NCBI GenBank assembly: GCA_024220505.1
Contig: JAKZZE010000022.1
Location: 248,001 to 312,000, forward strand
Direction of reading: 5' to 3'
Source of the DNA: Rhizopus arrhizus
Taxonomy: Eukaryota; Mucoromycota; Mucoromycetes; Mucorales; Rhizopodaceae
Length of the DNA stretch: 64,000 nt
Under the pieces are notes generated by a model. The model was not told where the DNA came from and made no database searches. It saw only the letters and a program-made list of their open reading frames with translations. Shown here piece after piece: positions 11,640 through 21,729 of this stretch. Positions within the stretch are counted from its first letter, which is position 1. Each line of letters begins with the position of its first letter. The position numbers and the translations under genes are program-made.

Positions 11640-12839
11640 TTAATTGGACTGCCTCTGAGACTAAGTGTAAAAAAAAAAGTATAATTAAAGAAGAAAAAAA
11701 AATTATCTGATAAAGACGTCCATTATTTATACAAAACTGATTGTTACGGTATTTCCTGAAATGCTAATTTTTGTAACTTTCAGCTTTATATAAAGAAATG
11801 GAACGGTGTACTATTTTGAAAGGAAAACTGTGGTCAGTGCATTTTATCAAATTCATTTTCTCCACCGTGATCATGAAAAAAGTATCATCGCCATCGATTA
11901 AATGAACGATATGAAGAAAAACTACTCAAAAACAAGTGCCTTACTATTTTAATATCTTGCCAAAAGAGGCTCAGCATATTATTATACGAAACTGTTCACG
12001 CGGAACTCATTACTTGATTAGTAAAAGGTATACAATCTTCCTTTTAATTTCTTTTTTGTAACATTAGATCACGCTGTATGCCGTTTTAAGATTGATCAGA
12101 CTCATATTTATCTGAATCACTCAAGAAAGAATCGCGTTCTAACTTTGCTCTATAAATACCAATTGAATCGAATTGAACACAAGTCCTGTAATTTTCTCAT
12201 TTCAGCCGTAAGAGTAATGGAGTACACATATCGCTCATCTTTTATTAATTTGTTTTACTATTCAATTATTTGAGTTCTTTTTAAATTCGATTTGAAGAGT
12301 ATATCAGTCATTGAAGCATGATATATATCATTCTATTATACTTCTCGCGTGCCATGTCAGATGCTATCATACAAAAGCCCCTTTTTCCTTTTTATAAAAT
12401 ATGTGTATTTCTAAATAGTCATGCACTAAGATCGTATTCGAATAAAAAATAGGCTGCTTATAAATGTGAATTGCGATATTCTATTAACTTCAGTTGATAT
12501 TCTTTTCAACTCATGATGTTACCAAAAATGTAAATGATGGGCTGACATCAAGGGATAGTGCTGATCAATTAGGGCAACACAATTTGTCATAACAGCCACA
12601 TCATGAATGCCGTAGTTCTCAAAGTTTTCACTGCCTTTTTCCTGAATTATTTCTTTTTTTGGTGGTTGGAGACAATTCCAATTTTTGCCCATATTTTGAG
12701 ATCATTTTAATATATAATTCAAAAGATATACTATTGCAAATAGTTTCAAAAGAAAGTCTGAAAGAGGTGTTTATTAATCGGTGAAATATGCGATTAAAGG
12801 AAAACCTGTGTTGCTTTTTAATTTTTTGTAATGCTTTCT
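11640..12839. other. Intergenic region
   Basis: About 1.2 kb. A palindromic TATA-like sequence (CTTTATATAAAG, near 11784-11795) lies upstream of the small minus-strand gene and could serve it. No coding sequence is recognised in the remainder. Confidence 0.4.
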
Positions 12840-14297
12840 CTACAAAATAATACAGATCTTCTTTTTGGCATTCGTCAAGAATGATTTACCTTTTGATGAT
12901 TTAGTCGTTCTTGGAATGCTTGTGGTAGATTCAAATGGTTGAGAAGTGTTGTCAGAAGACGGAATTTGCTGAGATGTGTTGTTAGAAGGCATCTGGTGAG
13001 AAGCGTTCTTTGAAGTAGTTAATGGTTGAGAACGGTTATTTACTGCGGAAGGTGACAGAGGTTCATTAGAAATAGTCTGCTGTTCAGGAGTGTCTTCAAT
13101 AGCAGGCTCTTTATTCGATTTAACAAGAGCTGGTGCAGTGCTTTGGGCAGCGACAGCAGGAGGGCTTCTTAGGAGGCTATCAGTATCAATGACGGACGAG
13201 TTTACAACGGATTGAATACCATACTGAACAAAGTCGCTCTTTTTGCCACCACTTTGAGTATTATCTGTAACTATGGCAGATGGACCCCTGTCAGCTGCTG
13301 GTAGCTTTGCTTCATCAGTAACACTTTTACGAGGTTTATCATAAAGTCCTTCTTCTACATCGCTTTTAACCTGCTTTATGACGCTATCGATATCAATAAA
13401 CTTTGAGTCAATGACAGACTGTATGTAATCATCATTATCAGTACTCAAACTCTGTTTCGTACAAATATTCTTCTGCTTTGTAGGTTGCTGAGAAACCTCT
13501 TTTGGTTGAATTGGAGCTGCAGGTAAAGATGATGCCGTAAATGATGATTCCTGAATGAGTGGTCGATCACTATCTTTAATACGAGAAGGAATGCTTACGA
13601 TAGGAGTAGGTGGCTGTGGCTGGGCTGTAGCTGCTGTGGAAGTTGATTTCGATACAGAGTCATTTTTTTCCTTTCCAGCAGGTGCAGCTGATATACCACT
13701 TTCAAGCTCTTCAACGTTTTTGCCAGACAATGGTGCTGCTTCTCGAACAACAGTAGCTGACTGAGGCTCTGTGCCATCCTTTGTTTCTTGATCAAAATTT
13801 TCAGGAGGAGGCACCATACTGGATCTTGTTTGGTCGACATCTTTCCCAGGTAATAGAGCACTAGCCGACTCTTGCTGTTTATACTTCGAAGGAGGTTTTA
13901 TAGTATTTTTTTGATCCAGCTCTTCCTGAGTAGAAACTTTAGACGTTTCTTGATCGGTTGCCCGTTGAGGTGGAACGACAATGTTTGTTCTTTGATCCAA
14001 ATTTTTCACAGGAGGCACGGCTTTTTCAACCTGGTCCTCATCTCCAGATATAGAAGGGAGCGGCTTTTCGTGCGTAGACAAAGGAGTTTCCGATGGCAAC
14101 TCTGTAGAGGTTACCGTTTTACCTTCTTCAGTTAATGAAACAGAGCCAATTTCAGGGCTCATAGGATTTTCTTGCGCAGCAACTGAATCTGAAAGAGCCT
14201 TTTTACTTTTCTTCTTGAGTCTTTTCTTTTTGCTTTTTGACATAGTGGCACTGTTATCCATTGTGTTTTTCTCAGATGGAACAGGAGGTTCCGACAT
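12840..14297 (-). CDS. Intrinsically disordered protein with C-terminal CaaX box
   Basis: One intronless frame of 485 residues. It starts MSEPPVPSEK, has a strongly basic patch at about residues 21-34 (KSKKKRLKKKSKK), then a long Ser/Thr/Pro/Gln-rich region without hydrophobic segments. Two internal repeat families are visible. One is a diverged DQ-x(n)-PP unit of about 20-24 residues between residues 100 and 190. The other is a pair of motifs, YIQSVIDSKFIDIDSVI and YGIQSVVNSSVIDTDSLL. The C-terminus is KKKICIIL: a four-residue CaaX box ending in Leu behind a polybasic stretch, the pattern that geranylgeranyltransferase I modifies in Rho-type proteins. This suggests a lipid-anchored flexible scaffold or tether. 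I recognise no family. The frame is clean over 1.4 kb, which supports a real gene. Confidence 0.7.
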   Translation of the reverse strand: MSEPPVPSEKNTMDNSATMSKSKKKRLKKKSKKALSDSVAAQENPMSPEIGSVSLTEEGKTVTSTELPSETPLSTHEKPLPSISGDEDQVEKAVPPVKNLDQRTNIVVPPQRATDQETSKVSTQEELDQKNTIKPPSKYKQQESASALLPGKDVDQTRSSMVPPPENFDQETKDGTEPQSATVVREAAPLSGKNVEELESGISAAPAGKEKNDSVSKSTSTAATAQPQPPTPIVSIPSRIKDSDRPLIQESSFTASSLPAAPIQPKEVSQQPTKQKNICTKQSLSTDNDDYIQSVIDSKFIDIDSVIKQVKSDVEEGLYDKPRKSVTDEAKLPAADRGPSAIVTDNTQSGGKKSDFVQYGIQSVVNSSVIDTDSLLRSPPAVAAQSTAPALVKSNKEPAIEDTPEQQTISNEPLSPSAVNNRSQPLTTSKNASHQMPSNNTSQQIPSSDNTSQPFESTTSIPRTTKSSKGKSFLTNAKKKICIIL

Positions 14298-14689
14298 TTT
14301 TAGTGAGACTTAAAAAAGGAAGTGAAAGGAATTTGGGATTTTTTATAAAAAAGTAAACGGTTTATTTCATGATATGACTTAGATGCTTTTGACAAATAGG
14401 AAATTCTTGTACAAAGTAAACCTTCGACATCATTCCTCAGTAAAATCTAGCTCCATACACACAAAAAATGGACGTGATAGTTTTAAACGTATTAAATGCT
14501 ATACAAAATGACTTCATCGGTAATTAAATACAATGAAGCAGCAAAATGAAGGACTTTGCATCATGAAGAATGGCATAATAGGCCATCCGTTAGACTAGAT
14601 ATTTATTTTGTAGGATTCGTTATATAATTTCCGATATGTTTCAGGTTAAAAAACAAATGTAAGAATACATAAGAGGTTTACAACATGCT
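14298..14689. other. Intergenic region between RTT109 and the CaaX protein gene
   Basis: About 390 bases between two genes on the minus strand. It should hold the terminator of RTT109 and the promoter of the CaaX protein gene. Nothing specific is recognised. Confidence 0.35.
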
Positions 14690-15751
14690 TTATACTTTTT
14701 TACGCTTGATAAGACCAGCCGAAAGTATGTTTACCGCCGCCCTCTTGCTGTTTTCCGCTTGCTTTGTTTGTTCTTTAGGTTCTACCTTGATTTGGAACCG
14801 AAATGAACTATCAAATATGCTTTCAATTTCTTGAACCGCAGTTTGTGTTGATGCCAAAATTGATTCTTTATCATGAAAGTCAAGTTCCATGAGTTTGTTC
14901 CAAAATTTAGTAAAATCATCTGTACTTTCTTCTTCTTTGATTGACCCAGTTTCAGCCTCAGAGCAATTCAATCTTAACTCAAAAAATCCAGTAATTTTAC
15001 CAGATCCACATTCTTCACTGAAAGCCAACACTTCCCAGAAGTTTGATACTGACATATCGTCCTCTAAATTATCTTTTAAGAAACGCGATTTAGCATCGTC
15101 TTCAAATTGTGGAATAACATCTGCTGCTTGCGCATCTGGAGGATAAGAGGTACCATATTTCCATTGAATATGCTGGGCACTCTTCCAATTTCGTTTCCTT
15201 GCGCCGCTTTCAATCAATGCGCTTGGCTCATCCTCAATCCCAGGAACAAACCACCATCCTGTTGAATCAATACTCACCTTGTTAAGTAGATGAAGCCACC
15301 AAGATACCAGATCACGGTCTCCTAATACAGTCTTTCCCGTGTTTGTGGCAGAGTGTGCAAATAAATATTGAGGCTTGGCTCTTGCAAAGACAAACACCGA
15401 GCTTTGTGGTGGTAGGCTTTCTAGGTAAGCTAAAATAAGCTTACCCGTGACACCCTTAGTGGTTGCTTCATCTGTTATTGTAGTGTCAACCTTGGAGATA
15501 TAAATAATGTGTTGCTTTATTTTTCCTTCCTTTGACGAAATGGTATACTCATATGTCTCTAGTCCGCAAATAAATCCGATCGAAGGTGTAGATAACAAAA
15601 TCAGACGATGTCGTAAATATGTATCATCAGAAGATTGTTTTATCAATGGAGATGAGCATTTGCTTAAGTTAGAATTAAGATTATAAACGTTGAACGTTGT
15701 GTCTTTAGAAATGTTCGAAAGATGTTGTTCCAAATGTTGTTGAAAAGACAT
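14690..15751 (-). CDS. RTT109: Histone acetyltransferase Rtt109 (H3K56-type)
   Basis: An intronless frame of 353 residues. Rtt109 is a fungal acetyltransferase that, with the chaperone Asf1 or Vps75, acetylates newly made histone H3 (mainly Lys56) for replication-coupled nucleosome assembly and genome stability. Matching landmarks are IYISKVDTT (residues 83-91, with the Asp corresponding to yeast Asp89), PQYLFAHS then GKTVLGDRDLVSWW (residues 127-152), WWFVPGIEDEP (166-176), and IPQFEDDAKSRFL (213-225). In the last motif the two Asp residues and Lys221 line up with the yeast catalytic Asp287/288 and the auto-acetylated Lys290. The C-terminus is basic (LIKRKKV), like a nuclear signal. The upstream neighbour is a long empty region and the downstream one is the CaaX protein gene. 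Residue alignment is from memory of the family. Confidence 0.88.
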   Translation of the reverse strand: MSFQQHLEQHLSNISKDTTFNVYNLNSNLSKCSSPLIKQSSDDTYLRHRLILLSTPSIGFICGLETYEYTISSKEGKIKQHIIYISKVDTTITDEATTKGVTGKLILAYLESLPPQSSVFVFARAKPQYLFAHSATNTGKTVLGDRDLVSWWLHLLNKVSIDSTGWWFVPGIEDEPSALIESGARKRNWKSAQHIQWKYGTSYPPDAQAADVIPQFEDDAKSRFLKDNLEDDMSVSNFWEVLAFSEECGSGKITGFFELRLNCSEAETGSIKEEESTDDFTKFWNKLMELDFHDKESILASTQTAVQEIESIFDSSFRFQIKVEPKEQTKQAENSKRAAVNILSAGLIKRKKV

Positions 15752-16826
15752 TCTGAAAAGACCAAGACACGTTAATTTCTTCTCTTTTGGTGGCTGATAT
15801 AAAAAGAGGATCGAGCGACAACAATAAAGTCCGGTTCCAAAGCAAGTTGCTCTTTTTCCTCAAAGATTAAATAATGGTGGGGTTTATCATTTGGATCATA
15901 GTAGCTGTGCAAACTTGGACTTTTTATTTTTTATATTAAATGGGTCTGTTTGATGTAGTAGAGTTCTTGGTGATTACTGTACACAAAATATATTCCCATA
16001 TCTAGCACTATAAGAGACCGAGCTGCATTAGATATGCTAATTAATGACCATGAAACCAATGATTCCCTTTATGCATTTATATGTAAATCCTTTACATATT
16101 TGAAAAGAACACAAAAAAAAGTTCTAGAGAAAAAGGCATTGGGCTTTTGTATACATAAACGTATTAAAGCCAGATATGACAGTAATGCCAACTTGTTTAA
16201 AAAATGAGCTGATGAATACCTAAGCGTATACTACGATGATGGATGTAATTATCTGTTAAAAGATGTTTTGAAATCACAATCGATTACTACATAAAAGCTA
16301 GTAAAAGCGTTTTTAGTAATTAGCATAAATATTGCTTTATTTAAACTATTATTAAACTCATTATGAAACGTTCTTTTTTCTTATAATATTGAACTTTTGT
16401 TAGCAGAATCTATGATTTCATACTACTTGATATTGAGGGAATATATAATTTTATAGCACAAAAAATAATGTACTTCATATAGGAAGCTATGATTTCAAAT
16501 GATAGGCAAATTCCTATCAGCCATCTTGAGCGCTTTTCTTACATTTAGCTTCATAGGGCTTCTCTAACCAAATCAGTTGAAACTGGTAGATTTTTGTTAT
16601 CCCGCATCCAACAAGAACATTATTGGCAAAAGTCTTATATTAAACCCTGCTATGAATCGTTTATCCGTTGTCATTTCTTTTTAATTAAAAAAAAGCTCTT
16701 AATTTTTTCTCTTTCATAATGAAGCCGTGAAGATTATTCAACCTTAAAAGGTCTTTGCCTACCTAAAGCCAGTCAGCTTGTATAATAGAGCAAACCGATG
16801 CTACGTGAACTTTTTTTTTACTTATT
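15752..16826. other. Intergenic region upstream of RTT109
   Basis: About 1.1 kb of AT-rich sequence containing the RTT109 promoter. I see no supported gene or RNA. Confidence 0.35.
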
Positions 16827-17132
16827 TTGCATGAAGATGCTACTAAACTTAAAGAAGCTAAGGTAAATTAAAACAAATTATGTCCACAAAAAACCATTTA
16901 CTTATACTTTTTTTTTGGCTTCAGGAGCTACTTGTCAACGCTATGAGTGCAATGCCAAGCAAAAAAAATAAAAAAATAAAAATAAATAAATAAAATACTT
17001 TAAATAATTCATAAAGCAGCCATAATCAAAAGCGATTAATCAGATAATACCAGGTTCTCAAGAGACAGTATCAATACACAACCAGAGCCATCTTATTCTC
17101 AGCCTACAACTGCTAAATCTGATGATCATATA
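16827..17132 (+). pseudogene. 5' relics of a gene split by the Tc1-type element
   Basis: Two plausible exon pieces are visible. The first ends at 16862 (HEDATKLKEAK) and splices, through a good GTAAAT donor and a TTCAG acceptor, to 16925 (ELLVNAMSAMPSKK). A later piece from an acceptor at about 17040 reads SINTQPEPSYSQPTTAKSDD up to the insertion point. The reading frame of this later piece continues on the far side of the insertion at 25424 (HTERWTTASWRNVVQASKI), so the element and a LINE fragment appear to have landed in a coding exon. The gene family is not recognised, and how the two first pieces connect is uncertain. Confidence 0.4.
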
Positions 17133-17195
17133 CACTCTTTCCAGAAAGTAAATTCGCCTGTGGTCGAAAATAAATGCACCTAGTGGCGAGAACAA
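17133..17195 (+). repeat. Left terminal inverted repeat of the Tc1-type element
   Basis: It begins CACTCTTTCCAGAAAG and runs through AAATTCGCCTGTGGTCG. The reverse complement of 24356-24418 matches it with only a few mismatches. Related short motifs recur inward to about 17310. Confidence 0.85.
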
Positions 17196-17382
17196 AATTC
17201 AGATTGTACGAAAAACAAATTTGCTCTGATGGAAAATGAATTCATTCGATGACAAGAACAAAATTCATGTTGTAGGAAATGTAAATTCGTTCGTCGCTGA
17301 CAAATCGGATGTCCTGTTGCCAAGACTATTTTCGTAGTACCAAACTTGGCATCATGGATATAAAAGAGTATCCTAATTATCC

Positions 17383-17385
<3 letters not shown>

Positions 17386-17442
<57 letters not shown>
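17386..17442. repeat. 57-base poly(T) tract
   Basis: An unbroken run of 57 T residues upstream of the transposase relic, by far the longest homopolymer here. It may be the poly(A) end of an insertion read on the other strand, or a slippage product. Confidence 0.95.
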
Positions 17443-17444
<2 letters not shown>

Positions 17445-17468
17445 TAATACACACAAAATTATATCATA

Positions 17469-18771
17469 ATGAACATTCAACTCTTTTATGAAAACGGGAA
17501 AGGATCTGTCGTCGACGAATATGGCAGGCCTGAACTAATGGATTACATTGTTGATGAGGAACAGTTTCGTCTTGAAACATTGAGCTCTCATACACAATAT
17601 TTAGCACAACTGCCTCTGGAGAGCGAGAAAACGATAAGGTGATGCAAGTGGAAAAGCAAACAAAGGCTGGTAGTGATGTTATTATGAGAGAAACATCAAT
17701 GAAGTGAAAGTGTACGCGCTATTCTGATCAGGACAAAGTGAGACTCTTTAAGCTATTGTTCGAAAAGTGCCTGAGTGCGGTTGCTGCTGCAAAACGGCTT
17801 GGGGTTCACGTTCATACAGCACAAAAATGGGCTGCACAATACGAGGGGGATCCTGATTGTATCTTTGAGAAACGGAAAAAGACTGGTCGTCCATGTATTC
17901 TCAATGAGGAGCACAAGAAAGCTATCCTTGAATGCATTGATGAAAATCCTTCAATCGTTTTGGACGACACGATGAAACATCTAAGACGAGTATTCACAGA
18001 ATTAAAAGTATCCAAAACTACTTTGTTTGATTTTATAAAAAAGCATTGCAACTTGTCACTCAAAAGGCTCGATTCCAACCCATTGACCGAAACAGCGAGG
18101 AAAAGATTCAAGAGCGCCTGGATTGGATTCGTAAATGGGAAAAAATAGATATGGATTTTACGACTAACTGCATCTTTCTTGATGAATCTGCGTTTCATAT
18201 TAATTTAAAATGTAGTATGGCATGGTCAAAGAAAGGCTCCCCTGCAGTGGTCACCGTTCCTAAAACACGAGCAAAAACAATAACCATTTTAGGCGTGATT
18301 TCTGCCCAAGGTCTAATTAAATGCAGCCTCAGACTTCCTCAACCTCCGCCCGATAAAAAAAGAAAATGAGGCGAAGGCATTGGGCATGTGAGCAAAGGGA
18401 CAGTTACGGGACACTATGCTAGTTTTCTAAAAGCCACGATAGATGAAATGGACCAGTATTCACATATGAAAGGCTATTACCTCGTGATGGATAATGCTCC
18501 AATCCATACATCGGTTGATATAACCAAATATGTAGAATCTCGCAGTTACCGTTGTGTTTATTTGCCTCCGTATTCTCCTGAGCTCAATCCAATTGAACAG
18601 TTTTGGTCAGTGGTTAAGAGTAAAGTCAAACGAAACAAATTACTGGAAACTGAGACACTGATGACTAAAATCAGTGAGACTTCTAATAGCTTGAGACTGA
18701 GTGATTTTAAAGGGTTTGTTAGGCATTTTCACAAATGCTTGGACAAGTACCGTAATAGGCAAGCGCTCTGA
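17469..18771 (+). pseudogene. Tc1/mariner-like DDE transposase, inactivated
   Basis: Starts at ATG 17469 (MNIQLFYENGKGSVVDEYGR). A frameshift near 17625-17640 is followed by a TGA at 17705, a helix-turn-helix region (SAVAAAKRLGVHVHTAQKW), a second frameshift near 18055-18070, a TGA at 18367, and then the C-terminal catalytic half. The acidic triad is visible: FLDESAFHI (Asp at 18181), VMDNAPIH (Asp at 18489) and PPYSPELNPIEQFWS (Glu). These motifs are diagnostic of IS630/Tc1/mariner transposases. At least two stops and two frameshifts make it non-functional. Confidence 0.9.
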
Positions 18772-19759
18772 ATATCTCAATCACGCTTCAATGGGAGTTA
18801 AAGAAAAAAAATCCTTTCTTATTGGCCGCTTAGATCACAAAAGCTCTGAAAAAAATAAAAATAGTACCAGGACACAAAAAAACCACACTACAAAAAATTA
18901 CTCTCGCGGCGCCAATTGGCTAGACCTTGAAAAATGGAAGGACAACATTAACAACAGTAACGAAAAGCGCTGTTTGCGGTAACAAACTCATGATCATTAT
19001 AGTGACAGTGCTACCTCTCAAGCGCCTCTTGAGATACAGTCAGTTGCAAATTTTTAGGCGCTTCCCGCAGAAATTGCAAGTCGTTCATGGAGAGAGTTTT
19101 AAGTCGTCCTGGCTGAGAAAACAGGTCGGCTTGGCAGAGGATTTCAAGTCGCAAAAATAAGTCGGTTTCTTTTTATGTTGAGGTTTTAATTGACACAATC
19201 GACAATTGAGAACAGGATGGCCTATGAATCCTTAAAGATTTTGGATTTTCACTTGGCTGCAAGCGTTATTTATCCTGTCTGATAGTGTTTCTGTATAAAA
19301 AGTTTGTGTCGTCTGATTTTGCCTTTGACAGATGCGCAGAATTACTCAGATTGGGCGAGTCTGATAAAAAGGAGCGAAACTGGCACCTGAATTGAGCGCC
19401 TCCACCGAAAATGGACAGACTTGTTGGAAATGAGCAGATCTGCCTGCATTTGTTGTTTCTCCGATCATCAAAAAAGTCGTCGCTAGTCGCTGAGCTATTT
19501 CTATTTTTCGTCGCTTTGCTCCTTTCTTTTTAAAAACTGTAGAGCATGTCTCAAGAAGCCAAACTTGTTTGTTTCTAAAACTTGTTGTTTAGAAGCCAAG
19601 TAAACCATTCTTTGAATAGTGATAAACGACGAATACAATATGCGGTAGCTTAAACAATCGTAGATGATGAAACTTGGAAATGGAGAATCGTTTGAATTAA
19701 TGTGCTAAATTGACACTTTTTTTTATTTAAAGTAACATTGATCCATTGAAACAACAAAA
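18772..19759. other. Internal non-coding part of the Tc1-type element
   Basis: About 1 kb between the two convergent element ORFs. It holds diffuse GTCG/AAGTCG-containing motifs (for example 19078-19165 and 19465-19525) that look like remnants of short repeats. No clean coding sequence. Confidence 0.4.
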
Positions 19760-21318
19760 TCAAGATGCCATAACAGTAACTATTGCTTGACGCACTGAAT
19801 CGTTTGCTTTCGTAATTGGTGAAGCCAATAATTTTGCAAGTTTTTTCAGTTCTTCATTCAAAACGCTGTTGCCAATGATATGAATCGTCTCAACATTTGT
19901 AGCATAATGGCCGATGATGCTGTCAAAAACTTTGCATACTGCCCCATCTTTCTTCAATTTGGATCGCATCGCCGAAACTTTTTGTTTTGCAAGTGTTGGG
20001 GGCCTCGTCTCTTCGCTCCTGATCACAGCCAACGCCACCGACTGAATCATTTGGGAGCCTAGTCGATATTCTGCGTCATCTCTACCATTGTCCCAATCCG
20101 CAAGAGTGAAAACGGTATAGGGACGCGTCATTAGATCATCCACCGGTTCATTGAACGAACGGCATCGGATATATGTTGATTGATGGTGAAAACGCGTTCG
20201 TAGTTGTCGTAATTGAAAGAGGCTGTCATATGAGGATATTGCTTTGGTGTTTTCGTTGATCGCCAATGCGGAAGCAGCATGCCACGCAGATTCCTTGACG
20301 AAGAGCTGGGTGTTGAGGGACTTAACAGACGTTTCCAAACAGAATGATGAAGTTGTTGGCTCGATTTCAGGATCACTGGATTTATCCAAGCGTAAGCTGG
20401 ATGTAATCAACGCGTTGAACGTCTTGGTTCCCAGAATCAGCTTCGTCCCATCAACGTCGCGGATGCTTGTTGGCCATACATGAGGGTATTTTGTAATTTC
20501 CGGCGGTAAAGAGCTTGATAACGTGCCTCTTTTTGTTCGAAAACTTTCCCTGTGGGAATCAACGGTACGTCTTCTTCCATGGACTTCGACGCGGTTCACA
20601 ACAATGGTCTTTCCTGAAGATGTGTCAAGCATGATCATGCCTGCAAGGAGTCAACTGCACGCGTATCGCATCTAAGGACGTTCGGACCAATCTTGATTGA
20701 GAAACGTGCAAATATTGTCGTTCATTTCTGTGTATTGATGGTGTAGAAATTGTTGTGAATATGGACCAGCCTTTAGAGCACTGTAAAGCTGCACTGACAA
20801 AGCTGTGTTTGTCCCTGTGCTGTCATGCTTTCGCCGCTTTGTTGGCAATACTACCGATACTGCAACAGTTTGACTGCAAGATTGTAAGTGAGATTCGTGT
20901 GTCAATGCATTTTCCTCGACACCGTTCTCGGTTGTCATGGCGATGGGATGCATACTGAACGCCTCCATAAAGCTGACCAGTCGTTTTTTCTCTCCTTCGT
21001 TCCAGTCTTCGGCATTGCACGCATGTAGTATTGCATGTTCGTAATCTCATTTTGATGCTGGGATAGCAGACCAATCTTGTGACACCAAGTTCAGTTTCGA
21101 CGAGCCGAACAATTCAATATTTATATCCAGTTCTTCATCGCTTGTATCAGATTCCTTGCGATTGTAATCTGGGTAGCTAGGATCGAATGAAATTGATTTT
21201 AAGGTGGCACATTTTGTTTGGACATGACGTAGAAATCCTCTAACTGTCTCAAATAGTTTTTCTTGACTACAAAGGCAACAAAATGCACCATCTTGACGTT
21301 CGATTGTGACTTGACGGT
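19760..21318 (-). pseudogene. Decayed zinc-finger ORF inside the transposon
   Basis: From an acceptor at 21318 the minus strand reads a C2HC-like motif (FCCLCSQEKL then LRHVQTKC), an acidic linker (ESDTSDEELDINIE), then an in-frame TGA near 21050, and a 98-residue open stretch to about 20680. A possible 39-nt intron (20641-20679) joins it in phase to the 292-codon open frame 19760-20638. That last part has no known domain. The 5' end is missing where the LINE begins. I do not know the family. Its position between the inverted ends, converging on the transposase, suggests an accessory or captured gene of the element. Confidence 0.5.
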
Positions 21319-21357
21319 CTGTGAAAATGAAGGAAATGAGAAGTTTATTTAGTTTCT

Positions 21358-21729
21358 CTTGGCTCTTTCCCCCCTAATAAATTTTTGGGTAACCATTCCG
21401 CTGACCCACCGGGTAGCAAACAACTTTCATCTTCCAACGTTCAAGGCTCGACCGTTGAACAACCAACTTTGGCCTTGCCTTCATTTGCAGATCTGTTATC
21501 AAAAAACCAAGTTACCAATTCTTCCACGTATGCTTCCATCACTGGTCGTTCATCTCGTAGAAAATCTCCACCTTGCAAGGAGTATTCTTTGTTCACTTCT
21601 GATAAGATTCCCCTCATCTTTAAAGCTGGCACGGCTGCTTATTCCGTGTTTTATTCGGTCCCTAGACGTTTGCAAGGTCTCCAACCTTTGCTCCATTCTA
21701 GCTGTACGCCGATGTCCCCATCAGAGTAG
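21358..21729 (+). pseudogene. LINE ORF1 fragment
   Basis: An open stretch reading LPSFADLLSKN, SDKIPLIFKAGTAAYSVFYS and VPRRLQGLQPLLHSS resembles the N-terminal part of LINE ORF1 in mucoralean genomes (from memory). It breaks off where the reverse transcriptase frame takes over, marking an internal deletion near 21690-21725. Confidence 0.55.

Noticed and set aside
18772..18982. Continuation of the transposase frame after its stop (basic Lys/Asn-rich)
   Set aside because: Lies beyond the normal C-terminus of Tc1-type transposases and shows no conserved motif.
21330..21360. Target-site duplication for the LINE at 21340-24355
   Set aside because: I compared the sequence before the ORF1 fragment with that after the A-tract and found no matching direct repeat, so none is claimed.
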